A DNA stretch of 64,000 nt from Membranipora membranacea (Eukaryota > Bryozoa > Gymnolaemata > Cheilostomatida > Membraniporidae), in the NCBI GenBank assembly GCA_914767715.1, contig OU612065.1, positions 38,688,001 through 38,752,000 on the forward strand, given 5' to 3'. The position numbers were made by a program, and so were the translations under genes. Shown here in pieces: positions 41,463-53,340 of this stretch; positions within the stretch are counted from its first letter, which is position 1; every line of letters starts with the position of its first letter. A model generated the notes under the pieces. It ran no database searches, was not told the DNA's origin, and saw only the letters and a program-made list of their open reading frames with translations.

Positions 41463-44400
41463 TTATGCTAGCAGCCCTGTCCTTTCTGTTGGCCCAGCGT
41501 GAGTGAAAATGATTGGTGTCTCATCTAAGTGTGATACCAGTAACTCAGGTAGGATTTTCATCGTTATTTTTTGAAAGTCTTTAATGTATGTGAGGAAGAA
41601 AGCTACGAAAGCGATGCCGATAAACCACTCGCTGACAGTACTAGCTATGTGAGCGTCGTATCCCTGTAAAAAAGTCAAGAGTATGTTAGAATCTATCAGT
41701 GTGCGGAGATGAACAAGATCGGCGTAGAGGAGAACATGACTAACCGTTCCCTGATAACATAATGTGTATTTTACAGAAAACTTACAAAGGGATGGCAGTC
41801 TATGCAAAGCAATATGAAGCACTATGAGGTTTAATATCAATTGCTCGATGAAGTACATATCAAACGTTATTTTTCCACAACGACCATTGAATATAATTCT
41901 TATATCGGTAGCAGTAGGCGGCCCGTAAATATCCATACTCTGATAGCTGATACTGTTAGTAATATACTGACTGATAGTCAAGCACCAAAGACATGACAAA
42001 AACTTGTTCTGAATTTTGTGGTCATAGTTGATAGTATGATAATGATCCGGTTGAATTTCCTACAATGTGCAAACCGTTTTCAACATACTTGTATGTGAGT
42101 GACAAATAAACCAATCAAACAAATCAATCTATTGGTGCAGCAATTTGATTTTACTAAATGCAAATGTTATACGACAATGTGGAACTTACTGGTTCTGTTG
42201 AATTCCATTTTAGATTATCGAAGGCTGTTTTATTTGGTCCAGCCTCATAAGTAGCCACCGCCCCAAATATACCGGCTAAAATAGAAGATCAAAACACATT
42301 ATGAGGCTTGCAATATGAAACGTAATCACTTTAGAAGCTCTGGTCTTGGGCAAAGCTCCAGCCGCCAAAGCATTTTAAAGTATATAAAGGTGAATGGAAC
42401 TCCTTTCCAAGGCTGGTTATGACATGGGGTTCTTGCAATTAAATTGTTTTTGGCCGCTTTAGTTAGCTTTCTCGGAGAGGCAGTACTTCTCTACTGCCTC
42501 TCAAGCTATGGGCCTGAATATTTTTATCATTCCCAAAAGTCATTTTAGGCACAGGGCAATTAATTAACAAAGTTGTAGAATCATTCGTGAATATGATAAC
42601 TATATATTAATATATCTACAACATATCATCAACATGGTGAGTTGAGATGGCTGAAATGCATTGACTCTTTTGGAGTTGCTCTTCTCTTTGTCAAGGGAAG
42701 ACAACCATAAAATGGGGAAAACTGAACTTGATGGTGATTTAGCTTATAAGCTTATAAATAGCTTGTCAAAATAAACTCCAAGAAGATCTTTGCATATCAA
42801 AACTTACTACATATAAGCGAGACCATTCCGACGAGTGAGATTATCAGTCTCCAAACCCAGATGGATAAGCTGTTATACATCGGGTGCATCTTCTTAGTTA
42901 TACCGGTTTGTATGAAACAGTACACTGTACCAAGAACGAATGCCATCATAGCTCCTATTATGTGCACCGAAATCACATTTTTCTCCTGCAGAAATAATAA
43001 AAAGGTATTACTATCTTATACTCTGCACTAAAGTGCGCAAATATCATACTGCTGTATCTAGAAAATTTCCAGCTGTTAATCTTTCGTTTGCTGAACACAT
43101 ACTTTATATCTGTCTACATGGAACTAGTGATATCTCTCCATTCAAGTTCTCAAAAGCATTGACAGGAAGTAAAAAGCTGATTCTCACCTGGAAATTAGCT
43201 ACCAGAGACACTCCCAACGAAGAGCAGGCTCCAAAAAACAGAGCTATCTGGTTCAGCCTTCTCAGTGGGATATCGTGGTTGTTGAAGGCTTGTACAAGCT
43301 TATATCTAACATACATTGTCGCCATTGCTAAGGGAATAAATACAAATATATATATATATATATATATATAAAGATTTCAGGTATCTATATGAAGTAAGAG
43401 CTACCAAATGATATATAGCACGAAAGTGTGGGTTTACATGGTTACATTGGAGGGATTTGGCCTCGGTCAAAAGAGAAGTGGATGGTAGTATTTCAATTAT
43501 TGAACAAGTGATATTACAAATATCACTCCAAAGAGTTTGAGCAATTTTCGATTCTAGTTCTAGAAGGTAACTAGCGGAAGTATTTGTGCAGAGTTTGCTT
43601 GCTTGGTCTAATACTGAGTAGGTAATCTCACCCATCATGGCTGTGAAATTAAGGAATTGTCCGAATATACAGCTCTCTGGTGGATCTGTGCCTGTGTCAC
43701 TGGAAGTACATAATACATAATACTGTGTATACATGGTAAACCGATAACTGAGCACAATATCAGGACTCGGTGATGTCATAAGAATGATTTATACAATTCA
43801 CGAGTAATTATCTAGTAGAGATAAGATAAGGCATTCTGGGTAAAATTGATAAATTTGATAACGGTTTGGTCAAGTTGTGATTTCGACATTTTAGATTTAC
43901 ATTTTTAGCAAATGAGAGTTGCCATTTCTTACTAGGTGAATTTCATCAATGAATATTCGACTGTTCAATGATTTCTGTCAGCCAACACCTAAACTCCAAA
44001 AATAGTAGTACTATATCCGAGATCTGTGGATGCCATCCACCTAGAATGTACTTGTAAGCAATAAGCAATATCTTGACCGTGTTTCAACAAAGAGTTATCT
44101 CAAATCCGAGATAAGATCTCAGCATTTTCTATGAATGCGGGAAGTAGTCATCCTTTTTTGTTTTGTGCCATATTCAACCAAAATTTGAAGGCTGTAGATA
44201 CTGAAGCGAGCAAGTTATAACAGCAACGGGCATAATGGCGCAACACCTAACTCAAGATAAAATGTATCCATTTCTCATGTCGGATCAATTCATCAGAGTT
44301 GCAACAACAAGTCAAATCATGAATATTACAACGTTTGTTATCCAGTTTCAGAATCATTCTGTTATCTGTCCCACAGTCACAGACAAACCATTAGTTTGTT

Positions 44401-44996
44401 GTCTGACCCTAGTTATCATTAGGCTGAGTGATCTTGTAAAGACTTGTGGAATATCCCAAACCCATTCTCATAGCTTTGGCCAACTTGATGTGCTAAAACT
44501 GGGCCTATTTGTTGGGTCAAAGTACTGAGAGATCATAAGACAAGTCAGGGTAAATTGGCATCATGGTTGTTAATCACAACTAAATGAATATGACAAAACC
44601 TCTCATTTTGTATCATGAAGCAGTTTAATGCTTATAAAGTAGTTTCACTATTGTGCGATGAGCAAAAAATTCATAAGTCACCCATAGCCTTAAAAATGGG
44701 CGAGAAACGTAATGAATGAGTTCAATTCAACTTTGGATCACTGTTGACCTTTAGAATGTATTAGCAATTTTATAAAGTGCATCTCATGCTTACCCATAGT
44801 CAAAGATGTAAGTGACTGAGAGCACCCACAATAACAACCTAAGATTACAACTATAATTATAAGCTTACCTTATATAAGGCCACAGAGCATTAACATCTCC
44901 CCTTAGAACAGATATCACATAGGAAGAAGTGAAGGCTATGGCAGTAAAGAGAGCCAATAATACCGGGAGCCAACACAGGCTGGACCTCATTTTCAT
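41463..44996 (-). CDS. DRAM-family lysosomal membrane protein, paralogue B (DRAM2-like)
   Basis: Exons in transcript order: 44869-44996, 43632-43699, 43188-43327, 42808-42985, 42190-42275, 41463-41663; they join in frame to 266 residues. It carries DTGTDPPESCIFGQF, ATMYVRYKLVQAF (close to the DRAM2 ATIYVRYKQVHAL), GVSLVANFQ, and a final FFLTYIKDFQKITMKI like DRAM2. Sequons NKT and NST lie in the loop encoded by exon 5. The tail ERTGLLA keeps the dileucine sorting signal seen in DRAM2. Exon sizes and phases parallel paralogue A (exon 2 is 68 and exon 4 is 178 in both), so the two arose by tandem duplication. A second in-frame ATG lies at codon 3. The role in autophagy is inferred from the family. 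Confidence 0.92.
43346..43370. repeat. (TA)n microsatellite
   Basis: About twelve TA units in intron 2 of DRAM paralogue B. Confidence 0.9.
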
Positions 44997-46712
44997 ATAA
45001 CTGTGGCCTTCTTCTCCCTGTTAAAAGTCAGATACACACACGTGATGAGCATAAGATGATTGATAATAAGTTCAAGTGATTGATAAGAAATTCATTGCCT
45101 GCCATGTCTAATGGTGACTTCCTGGAACATTATATTTATGTCAGATGATACAATGCTATCATGTGATGCTGTGAGCTTCAGTTATTTGCTTCGTCATAAT
45201 GATGAGAAGAGATCAGTTAGTGAGAGACCTGACATCCTGATTAAGCAGTATATGGAACATTAATTGGTGGTAACTAGATAGCAGTCATCATGGTGAAAAT
45301 CAAGGAGTCAGCCTAAATCGTAGGTTATTAATAATTATTAGTCTATGGCTTGAATGAATGCTTATAGACTACTGTGTTTGAAGAGCAAAGTGTTTGTAAA
45401 TACAATAAACATATAAATGTAGTATTTATATGTCTACTGTAAATACATGTAAACCTAACCCCAACTGTACACACACTAAACTTGCACATTTTTGTGCAGA
45501 TGAAGGATAGAAAACTATGATTATGGTAAATCAGAGACAGTGAAAGATGGTATTCCCATAAAGGACCTAATGAGATTGACCGATGTATGAATCACTCTGT
45601 ATTGGAAAAAGGACCCTGGCTTCCGCATGTGGATAAGAAATCAAACCGAGAAGTCCATACATAGAATAACATGCAAACTGCTAGCAAAATAAATGCCTAA
45701 TAACTCCATACATACCGTGTTCAACGAGGACCAATGGTTTTTCATACTGAGAGCATGCAACTAATGAGATTTCAGGTGACAAGCAGAAACTGCAGAAAAG
45801 ACGAGAAACTGTCACGATAACCAACGTTCACCCTGCAGTACCACTTCCATTCTAACGTGATTATGTGATACCAATAAACAGTAACGTATATTACTCAGAA
45901 TCACATGATTTTAGATAGTGTAGATATAGGACATGTGACTTGTGATAACTAATAATATCTTGTGACGGAGGAATGTCCCCTCACTCGACAACAGGCTTAC
46001 AATGTTTACATTATAACTGATGATCCCCGCCAAGTAGGTGTCTTACTGAATGGCACAGTTAAGTTCTCAGCATGTTAAGCACATGTACTTGCACATGTAT
46101 TATGCACTTTTTTGATGACATGACCCATATTGGTTGATATTGAAATCAAATAAAGTCAATTGAACTCATGCGAATGTTTCTTGTTGGGGCCAGTGATATT
46201 CAGATAGCTATGAAGTAGCATGGTGTTAATCAGCTGCCTTTGAGTTGCTCAATCAAAGCGCCATGGTGCAGTCCATATAATGACTCTAGCATAAGCCATG
46301 CTGAGATAACAAATACATCTTGAAATATTCATACTCATGATGCAGCAAAATTATGGCCCCCATCACCAATTTGTCTCACATAAAACTCACCATGCTAAAG
46401 CTGATAAAAGATTCAGCTTTTATGTCAAAACATAAAGTGTCCAACTTTACCTGTAATACCAAATGCCACAAATGCAAATGGGCACTGCCAAAAGTAATAG
46501 TCATTTTTGAAACCCCTGAATTTTTGACATATTAAGCAGTCACATGCCTTTTATCCTTGTATTGAGATAACCGATGTTTCCAGAATGTTTCAATAATTAC
46601 GACTGAGAATTTTAATTATACTCGGAGACTGAAATGAGATGCTCAAAATTACAAGTTGAATGTAATAGCTAACAATCGTTTATAGTTCAGATTACTGCGT
46701 CTGAACTCATAA
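44997..46712. other. Upstream region of DRAM paralogue B
   Basis: Should contain the promoter and leader of DRAM paralogue B on the minus strand. No other gene is recognised. Confidence 0.35.
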
Positions 46713-47224
46713 TAGACAGTTTTCTGAGCTCAGATTTAGGCCTCAATTCGGAGTTGGCCTCTCTCCAGTTTGGTACTTTTAACCCACGCCGCATAGGAAA
46801 AACGTACTGAAAAGAGGGTTATCTTGAAAACCGCTTATAATAGGATAAAGATTATTTTTGATTCAGAATCTGCAACATTGAAAACTCATATGGACATAGT
46901 TTGGGAAATAATTTTAGTATTTGGATAGTCAATTATAGCATTTTCTGCCTGTTTTGTGGACAATTTGGCAGAATTTTTCACGAGTTTCGTCACTAAATTT
47001 AAGATTTATCAACATTCAAGCCTCTAATGATTTGGAAACCCTGTCTCACAGATTTTTCAATGTTGCAGACTCTGAACCGAAAATCATTTTTATCCTATCA
47101 TAAGCGGTTTTCAAGATAACCCTCTTTCAGCAGGTTTTTCCTATGCGGCGTGGGTTAAAAGTACCAAACTAGAGAGAGGACAACTCCGAATTGAGGCATA
47201 AATAAGAGCTCAGAAAACTGTCTA
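46713..47224. mobile_element. Foldback MITE, copy 2, TA target site
   Basis: The element 46715-47222 (508 bp) is colinear with 8199-8707 over its whole length and differs by scattered substitutions. The ends are 'gacagttttctgagctc' and its complement, with TA on each side. It is non-coding and, unlike copy 1, intergenic. Confidence 0.85.
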
Positions 47225-47619
47225 TTATGACAAAACAAATTTTAAAATGGCCAATGTTCAAATAAAAGTCTCACATGATTTTAAATTCTCAGCCTGACAT
47301 ACAAATGTACCAGGAAGTTTCTAATCTATCTTTTTAATTTCATATTGATCTTTATTGTTCATGGAAAAGGAGTGTTGAATCACCTCAACAAGTATGGACT
47401 ATGCTAGTTCATTAACATCAATATGTAAAATAGAAACTGTTATATGGATACTACCATATGAATTTCTTCCGCTCAAAAAAGTGGTCTACCCGTTGCAGAT
47501 ACAGTCAAAGTCACTGTTAGTTTTTTTTTATTAATATAACATGTAGTTAATCAAAAACAAAGTACAGCGGTACTCAGGGTCGTATATTCTAAAAAATTTC
47601 ACTCACTGCCTCTTTAGAG

Positions 47620-47751
47620 ATGAGCATTATGATCATCTCTAAATCATTATGCTCTATATCGGTCAAGGGCATAATGATCGGGCGCAGCCCGATCCACAAG
47701 CCGTAGGCGTGGCGGGTGTGGGAGGGGCGCCTAAGCGCCCTCCCACCACGG
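47620..47751. repeat. Cluster of GC-rich hairpins
   Basis: Three nested inverted repeats lie in a row: 'gagcattatgat' with its complement (about 47620-47653); 'gatcggg' / 'cccgatc' at 47676-47694; and 'gtgggaggggcgc' / 'gcgccctcccac' at 47718-47746. The stretch 47676-47751 is far more GC-rich than anything nearby. It is probably the end of a mobile element of unknown class. Confidence 0.6.
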
Positions 47752-47892
47752 AAATTTTTGCATATCGGTAGCAAAATAGTGCAAGCAGAGAGGTATTTCA
47801 ATAGCTCACTGAGCTGTTGGGTACTTTCAGAAAACAACTCAATAGCAGTAGAAGATTACGGTAAAAATGCTCCAGTTATAAAGCACCCATTT

Positions 47893-47988
47893 GAAAAAAA
47901 TCTGCCAATGTTGAGATTCGAACCCACAACATTCTTAATAAACAGTGATCACTAGGCAGATGCTCTACACACTATGAGCTATTTAGCC
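47893..47988 (-). mobile_element. tRNA-like sequence (SINE head or tRNA pseudogene)
   Basis: On the minus strand, box A 'tagctcatagtg' (47970-47981) and box B 'gggttcgaatctca' (about 47912-47925) are spaced as in a tRNA, with a T-rich end below 47900. The acceptor stem does not close, so it is not a functional tRNA. Its body differs from the SINEs at 34961 and 60391. Confidence 0.6.
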
Positions 47989-50057
47989 TGACTTTAAAAA
48001 TTGTGCTTTGATACGCGGGTTATAGGTGAGGAATTACGGTAGTAAGCTACACCCAGTCCTCATGACTTGCACACAGTAATTACGGATTTTCATTCATGGA
48101 TATCCGTGGTCCGTGACTGCTAATATACGCCACTGGCGGTACTGGTTTGTTAGTCTATGCCAAAGAAGTCGAGACGAGAGTGCCTACTACTCAATTGAAT
48201 GAAGCCGAGACAACCACATCCTGATGGTAGTTGGACTAAGAATATCCATTGCAACTTCTCTTCAATGTCCACAGCCCAATATATATCGGTCAAGACACCA
48301 ATGCCCAGCTCAAGCCTTTACAAACCAGTATTGGAGAGGCAAAATTTCTCAGGTGAATCCGTTCCAAACAAGCAGTTCTATACTCAGACGAACTGCAAAG
48401 CATGATCAATGATACTGTCTGATGAGCCAGCACCATGACATAGAACTAGAACAACATTGCCATTCCAGTCATAGATTCTGTATTGGAGACATATATGGAT
48501 TGCTCCTAGATAGATGTGTCATTCAAGAGATCAATTATAATTATTAGAACACCCATTTGCTTTCAATCATGTACTTCAGCCTAATCTAAGTGTCAACACT
48601 CAACAACCACCAACTGCCGCTGGCGGCTATCGCTGCCTGCAAGCTCTTGTCTTATGGGCCTACATGCCCAATACCAATCACATAGGCAAGATACATGATA
48701 AGGTGCGCAGTGACAGTATGTCCAATGAACTAAACCTTTAGTTCATTGGTATGTCCATGGGCACCTAAAGAGCAAGAATGGCCTCAGCTCAAGCAGTGGA
48801 CAGATAGATATGTTCAGGGAAATCGTTGTTCTCTGTTTATGATACACACACCAAATAACACATGTGTAATGAGACAGCAGAACATAGAACAAGTGTCAGT
48901 GAATAACTTGTTCATTACTTACTCACTAAACTGCTTCAACTTTACTTGTCACCAACAAAGAGACAATGTACTGTCAGCACATGTGACTTGCCTTGTATTC
49001 ATTTACACAGAATAGAGAGATGTTCTATGAATGATTTTACTGACTGTTTATGTATTGATTATACCTTTAATGAGAACTGCTTTCTTCTTCTCTCTCAATC
49101 TTTGTGTGACTTTCAAGCAGAACAAAAAAGTTTAGTGCTCGATACAGCGGGTGATGATAATAACATTAAAGTGAAACCACTAGTCATGTGACCATGCATG
49201 TGATTCTTTGTTTATGTCTTATAGAAAACTCCCTTTATATATCGTGAAGTGATATACACCAACCAATCAAATCAAGGGTTCCTGTATAAATGTTAAGGGG
49301 AATCCCTCTTTGACAAGCCTTTTCTCAGAGGCCCCCTATTTGGTATAAAACAAAAATGGGGATTTTAAGATGAGGGTACTCTTTGATGACAGACTGGTCA
49401 TAACTTATTTCAATGTATTAGATTTTCTCAATTATTGGCCAACATTTGGGTTTGCCATCGCATCACCATATCTATGTATTTTTAATAAGAGCAAAACTTA
49501 GACGACATAATGCAATCCAACACCAAGTACTCTGTGGCCACACTATATATATTCTGCTTTTGCAAATTCTGAAAGACTTCATAATATTTATTGTTGAACT
49601 ATTAGTTGATTAAGGAGAACCCAGCTCTTTGTGCTCATTTTTGAGAGCTATGAGCTAAGTCCTTTATCTCATAGTGGTCGCAGCAGAGAGCACAACATCA
49701 TTTCCACTCAACTCAATATTTTCAATTTTGATATGAAGATTTAGGTCAAAAAGAAAAATGATATATCGATTTTAAGAAAACATAAAAAGATGCAATTATT
49801 GAAGACATTTGTGATCTTACTAGATATAAGATTGAGCAGTAACCAGAGAGTTTCATTTATTCCAATCAAATTAGAAAAAATAATCGCACACAATTTGGTA
49901 GATTTCAGGAACCATATCTAGAGGCTAATTAATTAATACTACACTACCCACAATGCATTGTTACACAATTCAAAAATATACAGGATGAAAAGAATACGGC
50001 ATCCATAACTTCAAGCACATTTAGTTTTCATTGCAGAGTTAATGTTTTGGTTATAAT
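47989..50057. other. Intergenic, no gene recognised
   Basis: Several short open frames (for example 48199-48405, 48746-49015) show no domain. A perfect 13-bp hairpin lies at 48722-48749 ('ccaatgaactaaa' and complement, 2-base loop). Part should be the 3' flank of LAMTOR5. Confidence 0.4.
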
Positions 50058-51356
50058 TCAGCTTTGCTTGTATATCGCTGTTGTGCAGCCATCGTGGGAT
50101 TTTATCAGTATGTTTCTGCAAAAAAAAAGGTAAAAAACGTGAGATATCCTCATTATGAAATATCATCTCATTATGAGTCAATACAGACAGTCGTCATGGC
50201 ATTTAAAATTGAAACAAAGCATACAAAGTGTTTCATAGGGTGGCAATGGTGGATTGGAATGTGCTGTGGGATGAGAGAACACAACTCCGAGTAGTGAATA
50301 GCGGGCTATCTAATTAGCGCTATCGACCCATTCTTTTTTGGGATGGTGAGATGGCGCAATCGGTTAGCGCTTGCTATTCACTGCCAGGCGATTAGTGCCG
50401 CAGGAGTTGTGGGTTCCAGCCCCCAGCACCCTCGGGTGTATGCCTCTCCTCCAGTCGTTGTGGCATTTAAAATTGAAACAAAGCAATAGACAAAACATTC
50501 AGCAAACATTTCATACAATAATCCACTTTGATGATGGTCAATAATGCTCAAGGATAATCACATTAATCCTGTGAGAAATAGGGCTAAGATATGCAAAAGA
50601 TTATTATGGTTTATCCAGGCTCCATTGTTTCACTGAAAGATAATGTTTGATGGATTATTCATTTTAAGGTTGAAAGATCATCGTCTTAATAACAATTTTA
50701 AGGTCATGGCGCTATCAGGGAGGGTGTGATATACCCTCCCTGACGCCATTTCACTTTTAGGCAATTGAAGTTGCCCCCACTTCCTGGTGCCAGTTTATAG
50801 TGAACGAGTTCAAACATAGTCAAAATAATCCACGCTCATTCTTATTATGACCCAACATTATCACATCACACATGGCTGTCAGTAAGAATGTAAGATGAGA
50901 TACTCACGTCGAGGAGGTCTCCAGAGAGATGACAGGAGTATCAGTGTCAGGAAGAATCTTCTCTGCTTCTTTTGTGATCGCTGACAAAGCACCTGAACTT
51001 TTCACTTCAGCATTGCCTTTCACTACAAGATTTTGTCTTTATATTAAATATTCAGGAAGATCATACTGGAATCATTTCTCATTTTTAAAATTCAACGCTG
51101 TCCAACAACAAATTAATTCTTAGAATTCTGACAAAAAGGCAGGCAACTCTGAAATGAAAAATCATTGAAAGTTAGGTAAAATAGCATAGACAACGACAAT
51201 CGTACATATTTTTACAAATTGTAAGGGATATTAGTTGACATGACTTAAAGCCACCACAGCACTCATCACTACACACCAAATATTCATAACTCACCACCCA
51301 GACACAATCCGTTGCTGTCTACACATATCATACCAGTAACGCCGTGATTGTTCAAC
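50058..51356 (-). CDS. LAMTOR5: LAMTOR5 (Ragulator subunit), 3' three exons; first exon not secured
   Basis: LAMTOR5 (HBXIP) is a roadblock-fold subunit of Ragulator, the lysosomal scaffold that recruits Rag GTPases for mTORC1 activation. Exons in transcript order: 51295-51356, 50908-51022, 50058-50115; phases agree throughout. The product reads NNHGVTGMICVDSNGLCLG, then an alanine/serine-rich helix, then DTDTPVISLETSSTNILIKS and HDGCTTAIYKQS before the stop, matching the human pattern GVLCTDSQGLNLG ... PVVCLES...IMIQKHDG. The family is about 91 residues, so only about 10-13 N-terminal codons are missing. The upstream exon must end in phase 2; 53300-53340 is one candidate but lacks an ATG. 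Intron 3 holds a tRNA-like element. Confidence 0.85.
50188..50484. mobile_element. tRNA-like element between 33-bp direct repeats
   Basis: Direct repeats at 50188-50220 and 50452-50484 match at 31 of 33 positions (shared run 'tggcatttaaaattgaaaca'). The 231 bases between them include a tRNA-like head at 50341-50440 with box A 'tggcgcaatcgg' and box B 'gggttccagcccc'. Upstream, 'agtgaatagcgggctat' (about 50294-50310) is partly complementary to 'gctattcact' in the head. The repeats are either an unusually long target duplication or the scar of a local duplication. It lies in LAMTOR5 intron 3. Confidence 0.6.
50706..50749. repeat. Hairpin of the 'tcaggga...tccctga' family
   Basis: 'atggcg' ... 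'tcagggagggt' ... 'accctccctga' ... 'cgccat' fold into a long hairpin. The core recurs at 61007-61052 and, diverged, at 9315-9360. Shared flanking words such as 'cctggtgc' follow the core here and at 61150. Confidence 0.6.
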
Positions 51357-51633
51357 CTGGAATAGCAAAAGCAACAGATGCTACACTGCTGGGTAGAATT
51401 TACTAGATGAAGTAGAATTTCTCATCAGTCATTTTATGTAAAACAAGCAAACCATTTCCTTTTTATTTATTGCTACAATGAAAAGGAAACCAAAGTGGGT
51501 TAAAATAGAAAAGGTCATGGTCATAGTCAAAGTCATGGGTGGTTTACATTTTTTTTTACTTAGCCATGTTTTCACATTATTACCGCAAAATTTAGTGCAA
51601 TCAACTTATTTATATTTATTTTGAATATGATAA

Positions 51634-52320
51634 TTGACAAAGTTAATTTATTCTATCCCTACACTTGTTTTAAATGATACTGCTATTGCTTTTAGTGATA
51701 AAGTTAAATATCTTGGTGTATTAGTTGACGATAAGCTGCGTTTTAATGATCATGTGCATGGTATAGTTTCAACCGCCTCTCAAAGGATGTATGTAGTCAG
51801 GAATTTTGTATTTTTAAGCTCTAAATCACTATCAAATATGCTTTTTAAAAGTTTTATTGTATCACGAATCTCCTATTGCTTACCCATTATTTTTAAAAGC
51901 TTGTATGCTGCTGACAAGCAACGCCTGTGTAAAATTTTCAAGGACGCTATTAAGTTAGGCATTGAACATCCCGATATTTATACCATGATGGACAATCAGA
52001 CACGAACACTGGCCTTACGCTATATTCACGATGAGGATCATTTCATCAATGATTTGTTGAGTAAATGTCCATTTGGCAGATACCGTACAGTAAAACATAG
52101 AAGCTCACTGGGGAGAGACTGTTTTCTGCGTCATATCACTCTTATTTTAAACGAAATACTTTTTTAGACAGAGATTTGATTTTTTATTCCAAATGTCTTC
52201 GCTTTTTTCTTGCTGATTCAAAGTGCCAGCAATTACACTGTATTTCGCAACTCATTTTTTCTTTTAATAATGCTGTCAGTGATAGTAATAAAATCCATCC
52301 ATCCATCCATTTGAATATGG
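51634..52320 (+). mobile_element. LINE reverse transcriptase C-terminal fragment with (ATCC)n tail
   Basis: An intact 177-codon frame (51634-52167) encodes the part of non-LTR ORF2 after the catalytic core: VKYLGVLVDDKLRFNDHV is the usual thumb-region block, followed by FIVSRISYCLPIIF. A second open segment follows and ends with 'ccatccatccatccat' near 52296-52311, resembling the microsatellite 3' ends of CR1/L2-type elements. It is 5'-truncated and lies upstream of the identified LAMTOR5 exons, probably within its first intron. It is less decayed than the LINE at 1800-2700. Confidence 0.8.
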
Positions 52321-53299
52321 AATGGAGAAAAAGTCAAAGCTCAAAGTGGTGTAGATTAGAGCTAAAAAGGCAGAAGATAACTACTCATGCTATTACGAGA
52401 AATATATGGCCACCCAAGAAACCAAAACCCGTGGCCGCGTGACAAGGCTAATATAGACTATACAGGATTTGTGTGTGTCCTTCAGTGGATCAAACTCACG
52501 TATTTGTCATATGCTTCTCCAGACTTTTCTCCATTTTGTAATCCTCTTTAATTCTTTTTCCTTCAAGGATAGAGACAAACTACTCTGAACAGCTAGCCTA
52601 ACTCGAGAAGTTCTGTAAACATAAGCCTGAGTTGGCTGTATTGTGCTTACATTGTCAATTTGGGCCAAGCAGAGTTAAGCTTGAAAGGGTATATGTTCTT
52701 TTAATGCCCACTTCCACAGCACTTTTCTCGTTATTTGTAGATTTATATCTAAACTGATGCTACACTCGCGGGAGCATTGATAAGAAGATTAATGCAACCC
52801 AAAAGCAGACATGCACATGCAGGAGAGTCTTGCTTCACATTAAAAGCATTTACACTGGGTAGAAAATCAATACAGAAGCTTTTTCAAGGCAGCTAGCTAG
52901 TAAAGCCATGGAGCTTGAATGGGAATCCAAGTACTCCTGTGTGTAATTATATATAAAAAGACATGAACCAGTAAAGTTTTGTTCAGAAAGTATTTCATGA
53001 TACATCAGGCATCATCATTTCATTGTATGTCCTAGAGGCTACTAGTAAGGTTACTGCTAACTTTGCAATTATCAACTCCTCTATTTATTGCCAAGCATTT
53101 CACTTTAAAACTTTGCTATGAATTCATAAACATCCTTAAAAAGGCAGCTTGGTCTTTGCTCTACTGAATCTGACAGAGGTGAGAGGAAAGATTATATAAA
53201 TAGATATTATAATTAAACTTAATTATTATTTATATAATTGGTCATTAAATTTTAAATAATAATAAATAAGGCAGAGTCATTTCTGAAATATTACCTCAC

Positions 53300-53340
53300 C
53301 TTCCTCTGGACCTCAACTCTTTCTCAACGGCTGCTTTCTA
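53300..53340 (-). other. Weak candidate for LAMTOR5 5' exon
   Basis: On the minus strand the segment ends at a 'gtgagg' donor at 53299 in phase 2, as LAMTOR5 exon 2 requires, and reads AVEKELRSRGR, reminiscent of the MEKxL start of some invertebrate relatives. It has GTT where ATG would be needed, and a TAG just upstream in frame. It could be a wrong exon, or the true start may lie further upstream. Confidence 0.25.

Noticed and set aside
43033-43371. Plus-strand 112-codon frame
   Set aside because: It overlaps DRAM paralogue B exon 3 on the opposite strand and runs into a TA microsatellite; it is a shadow frame.
50341-50440. Possible functional tRNA gene
   Set aside because: Only the boxes fit; the acceptor stem does not close well and the context is a duplicated repeat.
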